Of a stretch of 64,000 nucleotides of DNA, positions 7,443-17,812 are shown piece by piece. The notes under the pieces are model-generated. The model did not search any database and was not told the DNA's origin. It worked only from the letters and a program-made list of their open reading frames with translations. Made by a program: the position numbers and the translations under genes. Source of the DNA: Niveispirillum sp048066115 (GTDB taxonomy: Bacteria; Pseudomonadota; Alphaproteobacteria; Azospirillales; Azospirillaceae); contig NZ_JBLTYX010000011.1 of assembly GCF_048066115.1 (NCBI RefSeq), forward strand, positions 62,001 to 126,000, in the 5' to 3' direction. Each line of letters starts with the position of its first letter. Positions within the stretch are counted from its first letter, which is position 1.

Positions 7443-8840
7443 ATGGCGTTGAAGAAGAAGCTGTTCATCAAGACCTATGGCTGCCAGATGAATGTCTATG
7501 ACAGCGACCGCATGGCCGATGTCCTGGCGCCGCTGGGTTACGAGCCGACGGACCAGCCCGACGGCGCCGACATGGTGATCCTGAACACCTGCCATATCCG
7601 CGAGAAGGCGTCGGAAAAGGTCTATTCCGAACTGGGCCGCATCCGTCACCTGCAGAATGACCGGGCGGCGGAGGGCGGGCGCATGGTCGTCGCCGTGGCC
7701 GGCTGCGTGGCGCAGGCGGAGGGGGCGGAGATCATGATGCGCGCCCCGCATGTCGACATGGTGTTCGGGCCGCAGACCTATCACCAGCTGCCGGAAATGG
7801 TGACGCGCGCCGTGCGCGGTGCCGGCGGCGTGGTCAATACCGACTTCCCCGTCGAGAGCAAGTTCGACCTGCTGCCGGAGGAAAGTGCGAAGCCGCAGGG
7901 CCCGGCCGCCTTCCTGTCGGTGCAGGAGGGTTGCGACAAGTTCTGCACCTTCTGCGTCGTTCCCTATACCCGCGGGTCGGAGTACAGCCGCCCGGTGGCG
8001 CAGGTGATGGCCGAGGCCAAGCGTCTGATCGGCCATGGCGTGAAGGAGATCACGCTCCTGGGTCAGAACGTCAACGCCTTCCATGGCGACGGGCCGGACG
8101 GCAAGGTCTGGGGCCTGGGTCGCCTGATCCGGGCGCTGGCGGAGATCGACGGGCTGGCCCGCATCCGCTACACGACCAGCCATCCGCGCGACATGGATGA
8201 CGATCTGATCGCCGCCCATGGCAGCGTGCCGCAACTGATGCCCTTCCTGCATCTGCCGGTGCAGTCGGGCAGCGACCGCATCCTGGCGGCGATGAACCGC
8301 AAGCATACGGGCGATGATTATCGCCGCCTGATCGACCGGCTGCGCAAAGGCCAGCCCGATCTGGCACTGTCATCGGATTTCATCACCGGCTTCCCCGGAG
8401 AGACCGACCAGGATTTTGCCGATACGCTGCGCCTGATCACCGATATCGGTTATGCCCAGGCCTACAGCTTCAAATATTCCGCCCGCCCCGGTACTCCGGC
8501 CGCCGGGCTGGAAGGCCGCCAGGTGGATGAGAAGGTCAAGGACGACCGGTTGCAGGCGGTGCAGCAGCTGCTGAACGCCCAGCAGGTCGCCTTCAACCAG
8601 ACGCTGGTGGGCAAGACCCTGCCGGTTTTGTTCGACCGCGTGGGCAAGCTGGAAGGCCAGTTGCTGGGCCGCAGCCCCTTCATGCAGTCTGTCTATGTCC
8701 AGGCGCCCGCCCGCCTGATGGGGCAGATCGTCGACGTGGCCGTCGAGGGTGCCTATGCCAACAGCCTGTCCGGTCATGTCCTGATCGGCGAAACACACAC
8801 CCATGCCGCCGCACCGAAGGCGGTGGAGGCCTACGCTTGA
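7443..8840 (+). CDS. miaB: tRNA-2-methylthio-N6-dimethylallyladenosine synthase MiaB
   Basis: Radical-SAM methylthiotransferase that adds the 2-methylthio group to i6A37 of tRNAs reading UNN codons. It is 465 residues. The N-terminal UPF0004 domain has the auxiliary-cluster cysteines C14, C50 and C88. The radical-SAM cluster motif CDKFCTFC lies at residues 164-171 and a C-terminal TRAM domain follows. It heads a five-gene operon; the stop overlaps the phoH-like start. Confidence 0.97.
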   Translation: MALKKKLFIKTYGCQMNVYDSDRMADVLAPLGYEPTDQPDGADMVILNTCHIREKASEKVYSELGRIRHLQNDRAAEGGRMVVAVAGCVAQAEGAEIMMRAPHVDMVFGPQTYHQLPEMVTRAVRGAGGVVNTDFPVESKFDLLPEESAKPQGPAAFLSVQEGCDKFCTFCVVPYTRGSEYSRPVAQVMAEAKRLIGHGVKEITLLGQNVNAFHGDGPDGKVWGLGRLIRALAEIDGLARIRYTTSHPRDMDDDLIAAHGSVPQLMPFLHLPVQSGSDRILAAMNRKHTGDDYRRLIDRLRKGQPDLALSSDFITGFPGETDQDFADTLRLITDIGYAQAYSFKYSARPGTPAAGLEGRQVDEKVKDDRLQAVQQLLNAQQVAFNQTLVGKTLPVLFDRVGKLEGQLLGRSPFMQSVYVQAPARLMGQIVDVAVEGAYANSLSGHVLIGETHTHAAAPKAVEAYA

Positions 8841-9823
8841 CCAATCTGGAACTGTCGTTCGACGATAACCGTCTGCTGCCGCTGCTGTTCGGGGAACATG
8901 GCCAGTTCCTGACCCGGCTGGAGAAGCAGACGGGTGCGCGCCTCGTCTCGCGTGGCAATATCGTGTCGATCGCCGGGGAAGATGAGGCGGCACAGGCCGC
9001 CCGCGCCGCCATCCTGGCCCTGTGGGACCGGGTGAAGGCCGGCATGCCGGTGGGCCCGGGGGAGGTGGATGCCGCCGCTCGTCTGGCGATCAGTGCCGAT
9101 GTGCAGACCAGCGGCAATGCGCTCGCCCAGATGTCCGACCCGCGCGCCGGCTTGAAGACCAAGCGCCGCACCATCACCCCGCGCAGCGCCACGCAGGCCC
9201 GGTATCTGGAGGCGCTGGCCGAGAGCGAGCTGGTGTTCGGCCTGGGCCCGGCTGGTACCGGCAAGACCTATCTGGCCGTGGCGCAGGCGGTCAGCCTGCT
9301 GATGCAGGGCACGATCGAACGCATCATCCTGTCGCGTCCGGCGGTGGAGGCGGGCGAGCGCCTGGGCTTCCTGCCCGGCGACATGAAGGAGAAGGTCGAC
9401 CCCTATCTCCGCCCGCTCTATGACGCGCTGCATGACATGCTGCCCGGTGACCAGGTGACCAAGCGGCTGGAAACGGGGGTGATCGAGGTCGCCCCCCTGG
9501 CCTTCATGCGCGGCCGCACGCTTGCCCATGCGTTCGTCATCCTGGACGAGGCGCAGAACACCACGCCCATGCAGATGAAGATGTTCCTGACCCGCCTGGG
9601 TGAGGGCAGCCGCATGGTGGTGACGGGCGACGTCACCCAGATCGACCTGCCGTCGGGGCAGAAATCCGGCCTGCGTGAGGCCCTGTCCATCCTGCGCGGG
9701 GTGGAGGGCGTGTCCTTCGTGGAATTCACCGACCAGGATGTCGTGCGCCATCCGCTGGTCGGCCGCATCGTGCGCGCCTATGACGCCGCCGACCGGGCGC
9801 GCAAAATCGCCGGAGAGGCCTGA
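8837..9823 (+). CDS. PhoH-like ATPase (YbeZ family)
   Basis: Cytoplasmic ATPase of the PhoH/YbeZ family, usually encoded with ybeY and thought to act with it in rRNA/ribosome quality control. The 328-residue protein has an N-terminal KH-like region, Walker A GPAGTGKT at 137-144 and Walker B AFVILDEAQN. The start is a TTG at 8837 overlapping the miaB stop; no ATG is available before the conserved N-terminal LELSFDDNRLLPLLFGEHG, so the TTG call is well founded. The gene is followed after 3 bases by ybeY. Confidence 0.93.
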   Translation: MTNLELSFDDNRLLPLLFGEHGQFLTRLEKQTGARLVSRGNIVSIAGEDEAAQAARAAILALWDRVKAGMPVGPGEVDAAARLAISADVQTSGNALAQMSDPRAGLKTKRRTITPRSATQARYLEALAESELVFGLGPAGTGKTYLAVAQAVSLLMQGTIERIILSRPAVEAGERLGFLPGDMKEKVDPYLRPLYDALHDMLPGDQVTKRLETGVIEVAPLAFMRGRTLAHAFVILDEAQNTTPMQMKMFLTRLGEGSRMVVTGDVTQIDLPSGQKSGLREALSILRGVEGVSFVEFTDQDVVRHPLVGRIVRAYDAADRARKIAGEA

Positions 9824-9826
9824 ACC

Positions 9827-10504
9827 ATGCCCGATCGCGTCGATATCGCCCTGTCCATCGAGGATGATCGTTGGGAAACCAATGTTTCCGACGTGGAACT
9901 GCTGTGCGAGCGGGCGGCGCGGTCGGCGCTGGTTGCCGCCCATGGCCAGGACCCGGACTGGCTGCCGCAGGGGCCGGTGGAAATGTCGCTGGTCCTGGCC
10001 GATGATGGCACGGTGCAGGAGTTGAACCGCAACTATCGCGGCAAGGACAAGCCCACCAATGTCCTGTCCTTCGCGCTCTACGCCGATGGCAGCGGGGAAG
10101 AGGGTGAAGAAGAGGGCGACTGGGCCGAAGATGAAGCGGACGAGGCCGACGCGGAGGATGACGAAAGGAATATGGAATTCCTGTCGTCAGAGGCCCCGGT
10201 TCCTGTAATATTGGGCGATGTGATTCTGGCGTTTGAAACGGTGGAACGCGAGGCGCGCGAACAGCGCAAGCCCTTTGCCGACCATCTCACCCACCTCGTG
10301 ACCCATGGCGTTCTGCACCTGTTGGGTTACGACCATATTGAGGATTCCGAGGCCGAACAGATGGAACGGCTGGAAACCCAGATCCTGTCGGGGCTCGGCA
10401 TCGCCGACCCCTATGCCGGGCGCGATCCGTCGGAAGGATACCGCGCGCCTGATGATCCTGGCGGTTCCGCCGCGGGACCTGTCTCCACAACCCCAGAAAG
10501 ATGA
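9827..10504 (+). CDS. ybeY: Endoribonuclease YbeY (16S rRNA maturation), with acidic insertion
   Basis: Zinc-dependent endoribonuclease for 16S rRNA 3'-end processing and 70S quality control. The zinc motif HGVLHLLGYDH is at residues 160-170, and NRNYRGKDKPTNVLSFAL is the conserved upstream strand. At 225 residues it is longer than the usual 150-170. The excess is a strongly acidic insertion (about residues 87-117, mostly Glu and Asp) between the NVLSFAL strand and the VPVILGDV strand, plus an extended C-terminus. Its stop overlaps the next start. Confidence 0.94.
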   Translation: MPDRVDIALSIEDDRWETNVSDVELLCERAARSALVAAHGQDPDWLPQGPVEMSLVLADDGTVQELNRNYRGKDKPTNVLSFALYADGSGEEGEEEGDWAEDEADEADAEDDERNMEFLSSEAPVPVILGDVILAFETVEREAREQRKPFADHLTHLVTHGVLHLLGYDHIEDSEAEQMERLETQILSGLGIADPYAGRDPSEGYRAPDDPGGSAAGPVSTTPER

Positions 10505-11436
10505 TGGCCGACCTCAGCGACAGTCGATCGCCCCGCGAAGACGGGGCCGAAGAACAAGGGACCCTCGCCCAGCACCTGCGTGGCTGGCTGCGGTCGATCC
10601 TCGGGGTACGCGGCGGCGACACGCTGCGCGACACGATCGAGGAATTGATCGAGGAGAATGGTCCCACCGAACCCTCCATGGCGGAGGGGGAGCGGGCATT
10701 GCTAGCCAATATCCTGAAGCTGCGCCACCGCACCGTGGCCGACGCCATGGTGCCGCGTGCCGATATTGTCGGCGTGCCGCTGGGTATTTCCCTGCCCGAC
10801 CTGATCAAGCGTTTCTCCGAAGAGGCGCACAGCCGCATGCCCGTCTATCGGGAGGAGCTGGATGACGTGGTCGGCATGGTCCATATCAAGGATGTGCTGT
10901 CCTGCGTGGCCGGTGCCCGCGATTACAATCTTGAGGCCATCACGCGGGAGGTGATGATCGTCGCCCCCTCCATGAAGGTGTTGGACCTGCTGCTGAAGAT
11001 GCGCCAGAAGCGCCAGCATCTGGCCCTGGTGGTGGATGAGTTCGGCGGCATCGACGGTCTGGTCTCCATCGAGGATCTGGTGGAAGAGATCGTCGGCGAG
11101 ATCGAGGACGAGCATGACGAGGAGGAGGCCAGCGCGCTGGCCCCCCAGGCCGACGGCACGATCGAGGTTGATGCCCGCATCCCGGTGGAGGCGTTCGAGG
11201 CCCAGCTGGGCAATTATTTCGGGCCTGAGGAACTGGAAGATGTCGATACGCTGGGCGGCCTGGTCTTCGCCATGGCCGGCCGCGTGCCGGCCGCCGGCGA
11301 GGTGCTGAAGCACCCGAGCGGTCTGGCATTCGAAATCCTCGACGCCGATCCCCGCCGCATCAAAACCCTGCGCGTCCATAATCTCGTCATGAACAACGGC
11401 GAGGATACGGACGAGCCGCAGCGGGCCGTGGGGTAA
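10501..11436 (+). CDS. CBS-domain protein of the CorC/HlyC (YbeX) family
   Basis: 311 residues with a tandem CBS pair (about 70-190: RHRTVADAMVPRADIVGVPL and QHLALVVDEFGGIDGLVSIE) and the C-terminal CorC_HlyC domain. There is no DUF21 membrane region, so it is the soluble YbeX/CorC type linked to magnesium/cobalt homeostasis and ribosome maturation. The operon order phoH-ybeY-corC-lnt is the same as in Escherichia coli, which supports the identity. It overlaps ybeY by 4 bases. Confidence 0.92.
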   Translation: MMADLSDSRSPREDGAEEQGTLAQHLRGWLRSILGVRGGDTLRDTIEELIEENGPTEPSMAEGERALLANILKLRHRTVADAMVPRADIVGVPLGISLPDLIKRFSEEAHSRMPVYREELDDVVGMVHIKDVLSCVAGARDYNLEAITREVMIVAPSMKVLDLLLKMRQKRQHLALVVDEFGGIDGLVSIEDLVEEIVGEIEDEHDEEEASALAPQADGTIEVDARIPVEAFEAQLGNYFGPEELEDVDTLGGLVFAMAGRVPAAGEVLKHPSGLAFEILDADPRRIKTLRVHNLVMNNGEDTDEPQRAVG

Positions 11437-11511
11437 TACCCTTGCCCTGGCGGTGACACGCGTTCAAGGATGGCACGCCATCCGAACCGGAACCGCCAGG
11501 ACCGCCCCTTC

Positions 11512-13107
11512 ATGACCGATCAAGCCGTCTTCCCCCGCCTCGCCAGTCTGGCCGGACGGCTCGTCACCGCGCGCGGGTGGAAGCGGCTGGGTCTGGCGGC
11601 CCTGGCGGGGGCCCTGGCGACCCTGTCGCTGCCGCCGCTGCATGCGCTGCCACTGCTCTGGGTGGCCTTTCCCGCCCTGGTCTGGCTGCTGCGCGGGTCG
11701 GACCGGCCGAAGACCGACTTCACCATCGGCCTGGCCTTCGCCATCGGCCATCATGTGCCGGGCCTCTACTGGATCAGTGCCGCCCTGTTCACCGATATCG
11801 GCCGCTTCTGGTTCATGCTGCCGGCATCCTTGCTGGGGCTGCCGGCGGTGCTGGGCCTGTTCCTGGGCGTAGGCACCGTCGCCTATGGCTGGGCAAGGCG
11901 GCGCTGGGGCCTGACCGGCTGGGTGGAGGCAGCGGGTTTGGCACTCGCTTGGGTGGCGGTTGAATATGCGCGCGGGCACATGTTCACCGGCTTTCCCTGG
12001 AACCTGATCGGCTATGGCTGGGTGCCCGTCCTGCCGGTGCTGCAGACCGTGTCCGTCATCGGCATCTACGGCCTGTCGCTGCTGACCGTGCTGGCGGCGG
12101 CTCTGCCGGCGACACTGGTCGCAACCAAACCGTCCTGGCGTCCGGCCCTGGCTGGCCTGCTGGGTCTGGCGCTGCTGGCCGGGTGGGGCGGCTGGCGCAT
12201 GGCGGGCCAGGGTCTGGGCGACGTGCCGGACGTGCGGCTGCGCATCGTGCAGCCCAACATCCCCCAGGCGCTGAAATGGAAGGAGGAGGCGAAGATCAAC
12301 AATCTGCGCCGCCTGATCGACATGTCGGGGGCCGAAGGCTGGGATCGCGTCACCCATGTCATCTGGCCGGAAACCGCCGTGCCCTATTTCCTGTCGTCGG
12401 ACAGCGACAATCCCGATCAGGCGCCCCTGACCCGCCTGCTGACCCAGATCGCCCCGCCCGGCGGCGCCCTGATCACCGGCGCCAACCGGCTGGCCACGAA
12501 CGAAGCTGGCGACTATATCTATTTCAACAGCCTGTTCGCCCTGACCCAAGGTGGCACGGTGGTGGCCAGTTTCGACAAGGCGCATCTGGTGCCGTTCGGC
12601 GAGTATCTGCCCTTGCGCGGTCTGCTGCCCAAGGGGGTGAAGGCCGTGGCCGCGGCCGCCGACTTCTCCGCCGGCCCCGGTCCGCGGGCGGTGTCCCTGC
12701 CGGGTGCGCCGGCCGCCAGCCCGCTGATCTGTTACGAGGTGATCTTCCCCGGTGCCGTCATGCCGCGCGAAGGGGAGCGCCCGCACTGGCTTTTGAACCT
12801 CACCAACGATGCCTGGTACGGACAGACGGCCGGCCCGCACCAGCATTTCGCCATCACCGCTGTGCGCGCGGTGGAGGAAGGCGTGCCGCTGGTACGCGCG
12901 GCCAATACCGGCATTTCCGGTGTCATCGACGCCTACGGGCGGGTGAGGGGTGCTTTACCGCTTGGCGATAGCGGAAACCTTGATATTTCACTACCGCAAC
13001 GCGCTGAAACCGTGCCATTGTATGCAGACTATGGAGATGCGGTTCCGGTCGTGATCTGGCTGGCGCTGTTGTTGGGGATCGCCGCATTCCGTCCCCGACC
13101 CACTTGA
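11512..13107 (+). CDS. lnt: Apolipoprotein N-acyltransferase
   Basis: Inner-membrane enzyme that adds the third acyl chain to the N-terminal cysteine of lipoproteins, the last step after Lgt and LspA. 531 residues: about six N-terminal transmembrane helices and then a periplasmic nitrilase-type domain. The catalytic Glu lies in VIWPETAVPY, a conserved KEEAK loop follows and the catalytic Cys is in LICYEVIFPG. ATG 11512 is preferred because AGGA lies 9 bases upstream; the earlier ATG at 11470 has no spacing for a ribosome site. Last gene of the miaB operon. Confidence 0.95.
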   Translation: MTDQAVFPRLASLAGRLVTARGWKRLGLAALAGALATLSLPPLHALPLLWVAFPALVWLLRGSDRPKTDFTIGLAFAIGHHVPGLYWISAALFTDIGRFWFMLPASLLGLPAVLGLFLGVGTVAYGWARRRWGLTGWVEAAGLALAWVAVEYARGHMFTGFPWNLIGYGWVPVLPVLQTVSVIGIYGLSLLTVLAAALPATLVATKPSWRPALAGLLGLALLAGWGGWRMAGQGLGDVPDVRLRIVQPNIPQALKWKEEAKINNLRRLIDMSGAEGWDRVTHVIWPETAVPYFLSSDSDNPDQAPLTRLLTQIAPPGGALITGANRLATNEAGDYIYFNSLFALTQGGTVVASFDKAHLVPFGEYLPLRGLLPKGVKAVAAAADFSAGPGPRAVSLPGAPAASPLICYEVIFPGAVMPREGERPHWLLNLTNDAWYGQTAGPHQHFAITAVRAVEEGVPLVRAANTGISGVIDAYGRVRGALPLGDSGNLDISLPQRAETVPLYADYGDAVPVVIWLALLLGIAAFRPRPT

Positions 13108-13209
13108 CGGCTGCAAGCCGCTGTTCGCCTGCCGACCTTGATCGGGTCATGTATCCTTGTGGATGCATAGGTGGATGCTTATCCATACCAAAGAATAGCG
13201 GCAAATCGC

Positions 13210-13232
13210 TTGACGACATGCAAACGTATGTC
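13210..13232 (+). promoter_or_regulatory. Candidate promoter/operator of the XRE regulator
   Basis: TTGACG (13210-13215) overlaps an interrupted palindrome GACAT-N8-ATGTC (13215-13232), 38 bases before the start of the XRE-type regulator. XRE proteins commonly autoregulate through such palindromes. The site is inference. A second cluster of TGGATGC/ATCCAT words lies at 13150-13186. Confidence 0.35.
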
Positions 13233-13269
13233 GCAGGATCATGCCAGAGCCATTCTGGAGGTTGTCCTT

Positions 13270-13719
13270 ATGCAAACCGAGACCCGTGGCCGTCGTGGTG
13301 GCGGCCGCCCAAAGCTGGGTAAGCCGAATCCCATCGATGTTCATGTCGGTACGCGTGTCCGGCTGCGCCGCACCCTGCTGGGCATGAGCCAGGAAAAGCT
13401 GGGGGAGGCGATCGGCCTGACCTTCCAGCAGGTGCAGAAATACGAGCGTGGGGCCAACCGCATCGGTGCGTCCCGCCTGTTCGACCTGTCCCGCGTTCTG
13501 GACGTGCCGGTCTCCTTCTTCTTCGACGACATGCCGCATCCCGACGGCTCGCCCAACCCGGCCCCGACGCCGGTGCCGGAGGCGGGTGAGCCCGACCCGA
13601 TGGCCAAGCGCGAGACGCTAGAGCTGGTGCGCGCCTATTACCGCATCACCGACCCGGCCGTGCGCAAGCGCATCTTCGAGTTGACGAAGGCTGTGGCTGG
13701 TCCGGCCGACGCGGCGTAA
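13270..13719 (+). CDS. XRE-family helix-turn-helix transcriptional regulator
   Basis: 149 residues. The HTH is about residues 20-75 (GTRVRLRRTLLGMSQEKLGEAIGLTFQQVQKYERG...), followed by RVLDVPVSFFFDDM. This is the form found in alphaproteobacterial regulators located before metK. The linker is proline-rich and a helical C-terminus (LVRAYYRITDPAVRKRIFEL) probably mediates oligomerisation. ATG 13270 is chosen because GGAGG precedes it; the longer frame from 13171 has no such site. A family A repeat begins on the base right after its stop codon. Confidence 0.9.
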   Translation: MQTETRGRRGGGRPKLGKPNPIDVHVGTRVRLRRTLLGMSQEKLGEAIGLTFQQVQKYERGANRIGASRLFDLSRVLDVPVSFFFDDMPHPDGSPNPAPTPVPEAGEPDPMAKRETLELVRAYYRITDPAVRKRIFELTKAVAGPADAA

Positions 13720-13816
13720 CAACGGCATTACGGCCGTTGCGGGCCGGCGACGGCCGGCCCGGCACCTCGTGGCGCGCAAGCCAAGCCGCCGGAGGGCGGC
13801 GCCCGGCGCCTGAGGG
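13720..13816 (-). repeat. Dispersed hairpin repeat, family A, copy 2 (inverted)
   Basis: Reading from its inner side: hairpin 1 GCCGCC/GGCGGC with a 4-nt loop (13785-13800), a linker equivalent to TTGGCTTGCG, and hairpin 2 with a G-U pair. Hairpin 3 is an 8-bp stem GGGCCGGC/GCCGGCCC (13741-13760) and hairpin 4 is CAACGGC/GCCGTTG (13720-13739). Hairpin 4 abuts the XRE stop codon, so the copy could also serve as its mRNA 3' end. Confidence 0.75.
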
Positions 13817-13906
13817 CGGGCGAAGATCAGCGGTGGGCGGAATACAGCCATTCGTGGGCCGTATTTCGCATGCGCCGTGCTTGACCCTGTAGGAAAAGAT
13901 TGCGAC

Positions 13907-13952
13907 AAACACGCTGCCCCGGTGAAAACGGGGGCGGCGTGTTTTGCTTTTT
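13907..13952 (+). promoter_or_regulatory. Hairpin with U-tract in the metK leader (attenuator candidate)
   Basis: AAACACGC pairs with GCGTGTTT, then GCCCCG with CGGGGGC (one bulge, one T-G pair), around a GTGAAAA loop; TTTTGCTTTTT follows. It looks like an intrinsic terminator. Only 26 bases separate its U-tract from the metK start, too few for a promoter, so metK transcripts must read through it. This fits attenuation or a riboregulator, but I cannot match it to a known SAM or SAM/SAH riboswitch. Confidence 0.5.
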
Positions 13953-13978
13953 ACAACCGTTCAGCCGAGGCGATCCAA

Positions 13979-15148
<1,170 letters not shown>

Positions 15149-15187
15149 TCCCGCCCCGGGCGGCCTGCCGCCCGACCAACTGAAGCG

Positions 15188-15215
15188 ACGGCCCGCCTCA
15201 CCGGCGGGCCGTTTG
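15188..15215 (+). terminator. Intrinsic terminator after metK
   Basis: 10-bp stem ACGGCCCGCC/GGCGGGCCGT (15188-15197 with 15203-15212) with a 5-nt loop and a short T-rich tail. It lies between metK and trmB. Confidence 0.7.
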
Positions 15216-15245
15216 TCATTCCCGTTCAGCTCCCGAGTCGCTCCC

Positions 15246-15956
15246 ATGTCCGACGACAGCATTCCCCATCGCAAGGTTCTCTATGGCCGCCGTCACGGCC
15301 GGCCGCTGCGCAAGCACCGGCAGGAGGTGATGGATACGCTGTTGCCGAAGATGAAGCTGACGGCCCCGGCGGAAGACGGGCGGCTGGACCCCGCCTCCCT
15401 GTTCGACGCCCCCAAGCGCGACCTGTGGTTCGAGGTCGGGTTCGGCGGGGGTGAGCATCTGGCCTGGCAGGCATCGCGCAATCCCGATATCGGCTTCATC
15501 GGGTGCGAGCCCTTCGTCAACGGCGTCTCCTCCCTGCTGAAGCATGTGGAGGAGGGGGGGCAGACCAATATCCGCGTCGTGCCCGATGATGCGCGCCCCA
15601 TCCTGGACGCGCTGCCCGATGCCAGCGTCGGCCGCGCCTTCGTGCTGTTCCCCGACCCCTGGCCCAAGGCACGCCACGCCTTCCGCCGGTTCATCGGGCC
15701 CGTCAACCTGCCGCGCCTCGCCCGTGTGCTGAAGGACGGGGCGGAACTGCGTATCGCGTCCGACGATCCGCAGTTGCAGCGCTGGATGCTGGAACATACC
15801 TGGCGCCATCCGGATTTCGAATGGACGGCAAGGGTGGCCGAAGATTGGCGCGTGCGTCCCGAAGACTGGCCGCAGACCCGATATGAGATGAAAGCACTGG
15901 AAGCGGGTCGTGTGCCCATGTTTCTGCGCTTCATTCGCAAGTCGCGGCCGGCCTGA
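15246..15956 (+). CDS. trmB: tRNA (guanine-N7-)-methyltransferase
   Basis: Class I SAM-dependent methyltransferase forming m7G46 in tRNA variable loops. 236 residues. The SAM-binding start is LWFEVGFGGGEHLAWQA, and the family motif FVLFPDPWPKARHAFRRF (catalytic Asp and substrate-binding loop) is intact. ATG 15246 matches the usual N-terminus ending in YGRRHGRPLRKHRQ. It follows metK as in many alphaproteobacteria. Confidence 0.95.
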   Translation: MSDDSIPHRKVLYGRRHGRPLRKHRQEVMDTLLPKMKLTAPAEDGRLDPASLFDAPKRDLWFEVGFGGGEHLAWQASRNPDIGFIGCEPFVNGVSSLLKHVEEGGQTNIRVVPDDARPILDALPDASVGRAFVLFPDPWPKARHAFRRFIGPVNLPRLARVLKDGAELRIASDDPQLQRWMLEHTWRHPDFEWTARVAEDWRVRPEDWPQTRYEMKALEAGRVPMFLRFIRKSRPA

Positions 15957-15978
15957 TCTTTTGAACACACCAGCATAG

Positions 15979-16021
15979 GCGATTTTAACGGTACCTAACC
16001 CTTTGCACTCGCCAAAATCGC
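15979..16021. repeat. Inverted repeat GCGATTTT/AAAATCGC in the trmB-MCP gap
   Basis: An 8-bp inverted repeat (15979-15986 with 16014-16021) separated by 27 bases. It could be a weak 3' hairpin for trmB or a binding site upstream of the chemoreceptor. The rest of 15957-16109 shows only the chemoreceptor ribosome site (GGAAGGGGAGGG). Confidence 0.3.
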
Positions 16022-16109
16022 GGGGCTTCGCGCCATCATTCCAACCTTATGATTTCCGTTCCGGGTGAAACGGTGCCCGGAGCCCGCGAATGCGGAAGGG
16101 GAGGGATGA

Positions 16110-17798
16110 ATGGTGAAGCTCCGTGATCTGCGCATCGGTATGAAGGTCAACCTTGCCATGGGCATGCTGGCCGTCGTCGCAATCGTCATGGCGGTGATGG
16201 GCCTGTCCGCCATGTCGGTCTATCAGACCAAGGTGGAGGAGATGGGCCAGGACACGAAGCGCGCCGTGCTCTCCGAACAGATCAATGGCCTGATCAACGC
16301 CGTCGTCATGGACAGCCGCGGCATCTACATGGCCCGCGACGCTGCCGAACTGGAGAAGTTCGCCAAGACCATGACCACCAGCCTGGATCTGCTGGGCAAG
16401 CGGCTGGATGAGTATGAAGCGGTGGTCGATCCCGCCGTGGCGGCCGACATGCGCGACGCGGTGAAGCGCGGGCGCGAATTCATCACCTTCCGCACCGACA
16501 TGATGAATGCCGGCCGGGCCGAGGGTGCCGCTGCCGCCCGCGTGATCGGCGACAATGACGCCAACCGCGCCAACCGCAAGGCCTTCAACGACGTCATGGT
16601 CAAGCTGTCGGCCCTGCAGGTGGGCGAGGTGCTGAAGGGCATCCAGGAGATGGATAGTTTCGGTCAGCGCCAGCAGATGATCATGATGACCGTTGCCGTG
16701 CTGGGCATCCTGCTGTCGGTGGGCTTCGCCGTCTGGCTGGTGTCGCAGCGGGTGACCAGCCCGCTGGCCGCGGTGACGGGCACCGTGCGCCAGATGGCCG
16801 ACGGCAAGCTGGAAGTGGCCATTCCGGAGACCAACCGCGCCGATGAGATCGGGCAGATCGCCCAGGCGCTGGAAATGTTCAAGCGCGGCCTGCTGGAGGC
16901 CAAGCGCCTGGAGGCCGTACAGAAGGCCGAACAGGCCGCCAAGGAGGAACGCCAGCGCCGGCTGGAGAAGCTGACCGCCGATTTCGCCGGCAAGCTGGGT
17001 GCCGTGTCCACCGCGCTCGCCCGTTCGGCCCAGGATATGCGCGACAGTGCGGAGGGGCTGACCGGTGCCGCCAAGGCCGCCGCCAGCCAGGCCGCCGAAG
17101 TGGCCAATGCCTCGGATGAGAGTGCGGCCGGCGTGCAGAGCGTTGCCGCCGCGACGGAGGAGATCAACGCGTCGATCTCCGAAATCGCCCGCCAGGTGGT
17201 GGAGGCCAACAATGTCGCCCGTGCCGCGGTGGAGGATGCTGGCGAGACCAGCCGCACCATGGACGGGCTGCAGAGTGCGGCCAGCCGCATTTCCGAGGTC
17301 GTGGGCCTGATCCAGGGTATCGCCGCCCAGACCAACCTGTTGGCCCTGAACGCCACGATCGAGGCGGCGCGCGCCGGGGAGGCCGGCAAGGGCTTCGCCG
17401 TCGTGGCGTCGGAGGTGAAGGCCCTGGCCATGCAGACCGGCAAGGCGACGGAGGACATCACCTCCCAGGTCGGCAGCATCCAGCGCGAGACCACGGCCGC
17501 CGTCACCGCCATCGCCCGCATCGCCAACACCATCGACAAGATCGGGGAGATCACCACGGCCCTGGCCGCGGCCATTGAGGAACAGCAGGCCAGCACCAAC
17601 GAGATCGCCCGCACCGTCCAGGACGTGGCCAACGGCACCCAGGCCGTGTGCAACGCGGTCCAGGGCGTCAGCCAGGCCGCCGCCAATACCGGCGGTGCCG
17701 CCAGCACCGTGCATGGCACGGCATCGGACGTGACGCGCCAGTCCGTGGTGCTGAACACCGAGGTCGACCTGTTCGTGAAGACCATCATCGCGGCGTGA
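16110..17798 (+). CDS. Methyl-accepting chemotaxis protein
   Basis: Membrane chemoreceptor that controls CheA and flagellar rotation; 562 residues. A first transmembrane helix (about 15-35) precedes a helical-bundle periplasmic sensor. The second transmembrane helix is about 190-210 (MIMMTVAVLGILLSVGF...), followed by a HAMP linker (LAAVTGTVRQMADGKLEVAI). The cytoplasmic tip contains GIAAQTNLLALNATIEAARA, the invariant signalling hairpin. No C-terminal CheR-binding pentapeptide is seen. It is a single gene with its own terminator; the ligand cannot be predicted. Confidence 0.95.
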   Translation: MVKLRDLRIGMKVNLAMGMLAVVAIVMAVMGLSAMSVYQTKVEEMGQDTKRAVLSEQINGLINAVVMDSRGIYMARDAAELEKFAKTMTTSLDLLGKRLDEYEAVVDPAVAADMRDAVKRGREFITFRTDMMNAGRAEGAAAARVIGDNDANRANRKAFNDVMVKLSALQVGEVLKGIQEMDSFGQRQQMIMMTVAVLGILLSVGFAVWLVSQRVTSPLAAVTGTVRQMADGKLEVAIPETNRADEIGQIAQALEMFKRGLLEAKRLEAVQKAEQAAKEERQRRLEKLTADFAGKLGAVSTALARSAQDMRDSAEGLTGAAKAAASQAAEVANASDESAAGVQSVAAATEEINASISEIARQVVEANNVARAAVEDAGETSRTMDGLQSAASRISEVVGLIQGIAAQTNLLALNATIEAARAGEAGKGFAVVASEVKALAMQTGKATEDITSQVGSIQRETTAAVTAIARIANTIDKIGEITTALAAAIEEQQASTNEIARTVQDVANGTQAVCNAVQGVSQAAANTGGAASTVHGTASDVTRQSVVLNTEVDLFVKTIIAA

Positions 17799-17812
17799 TA
17801 GCGTTGTGAGGG

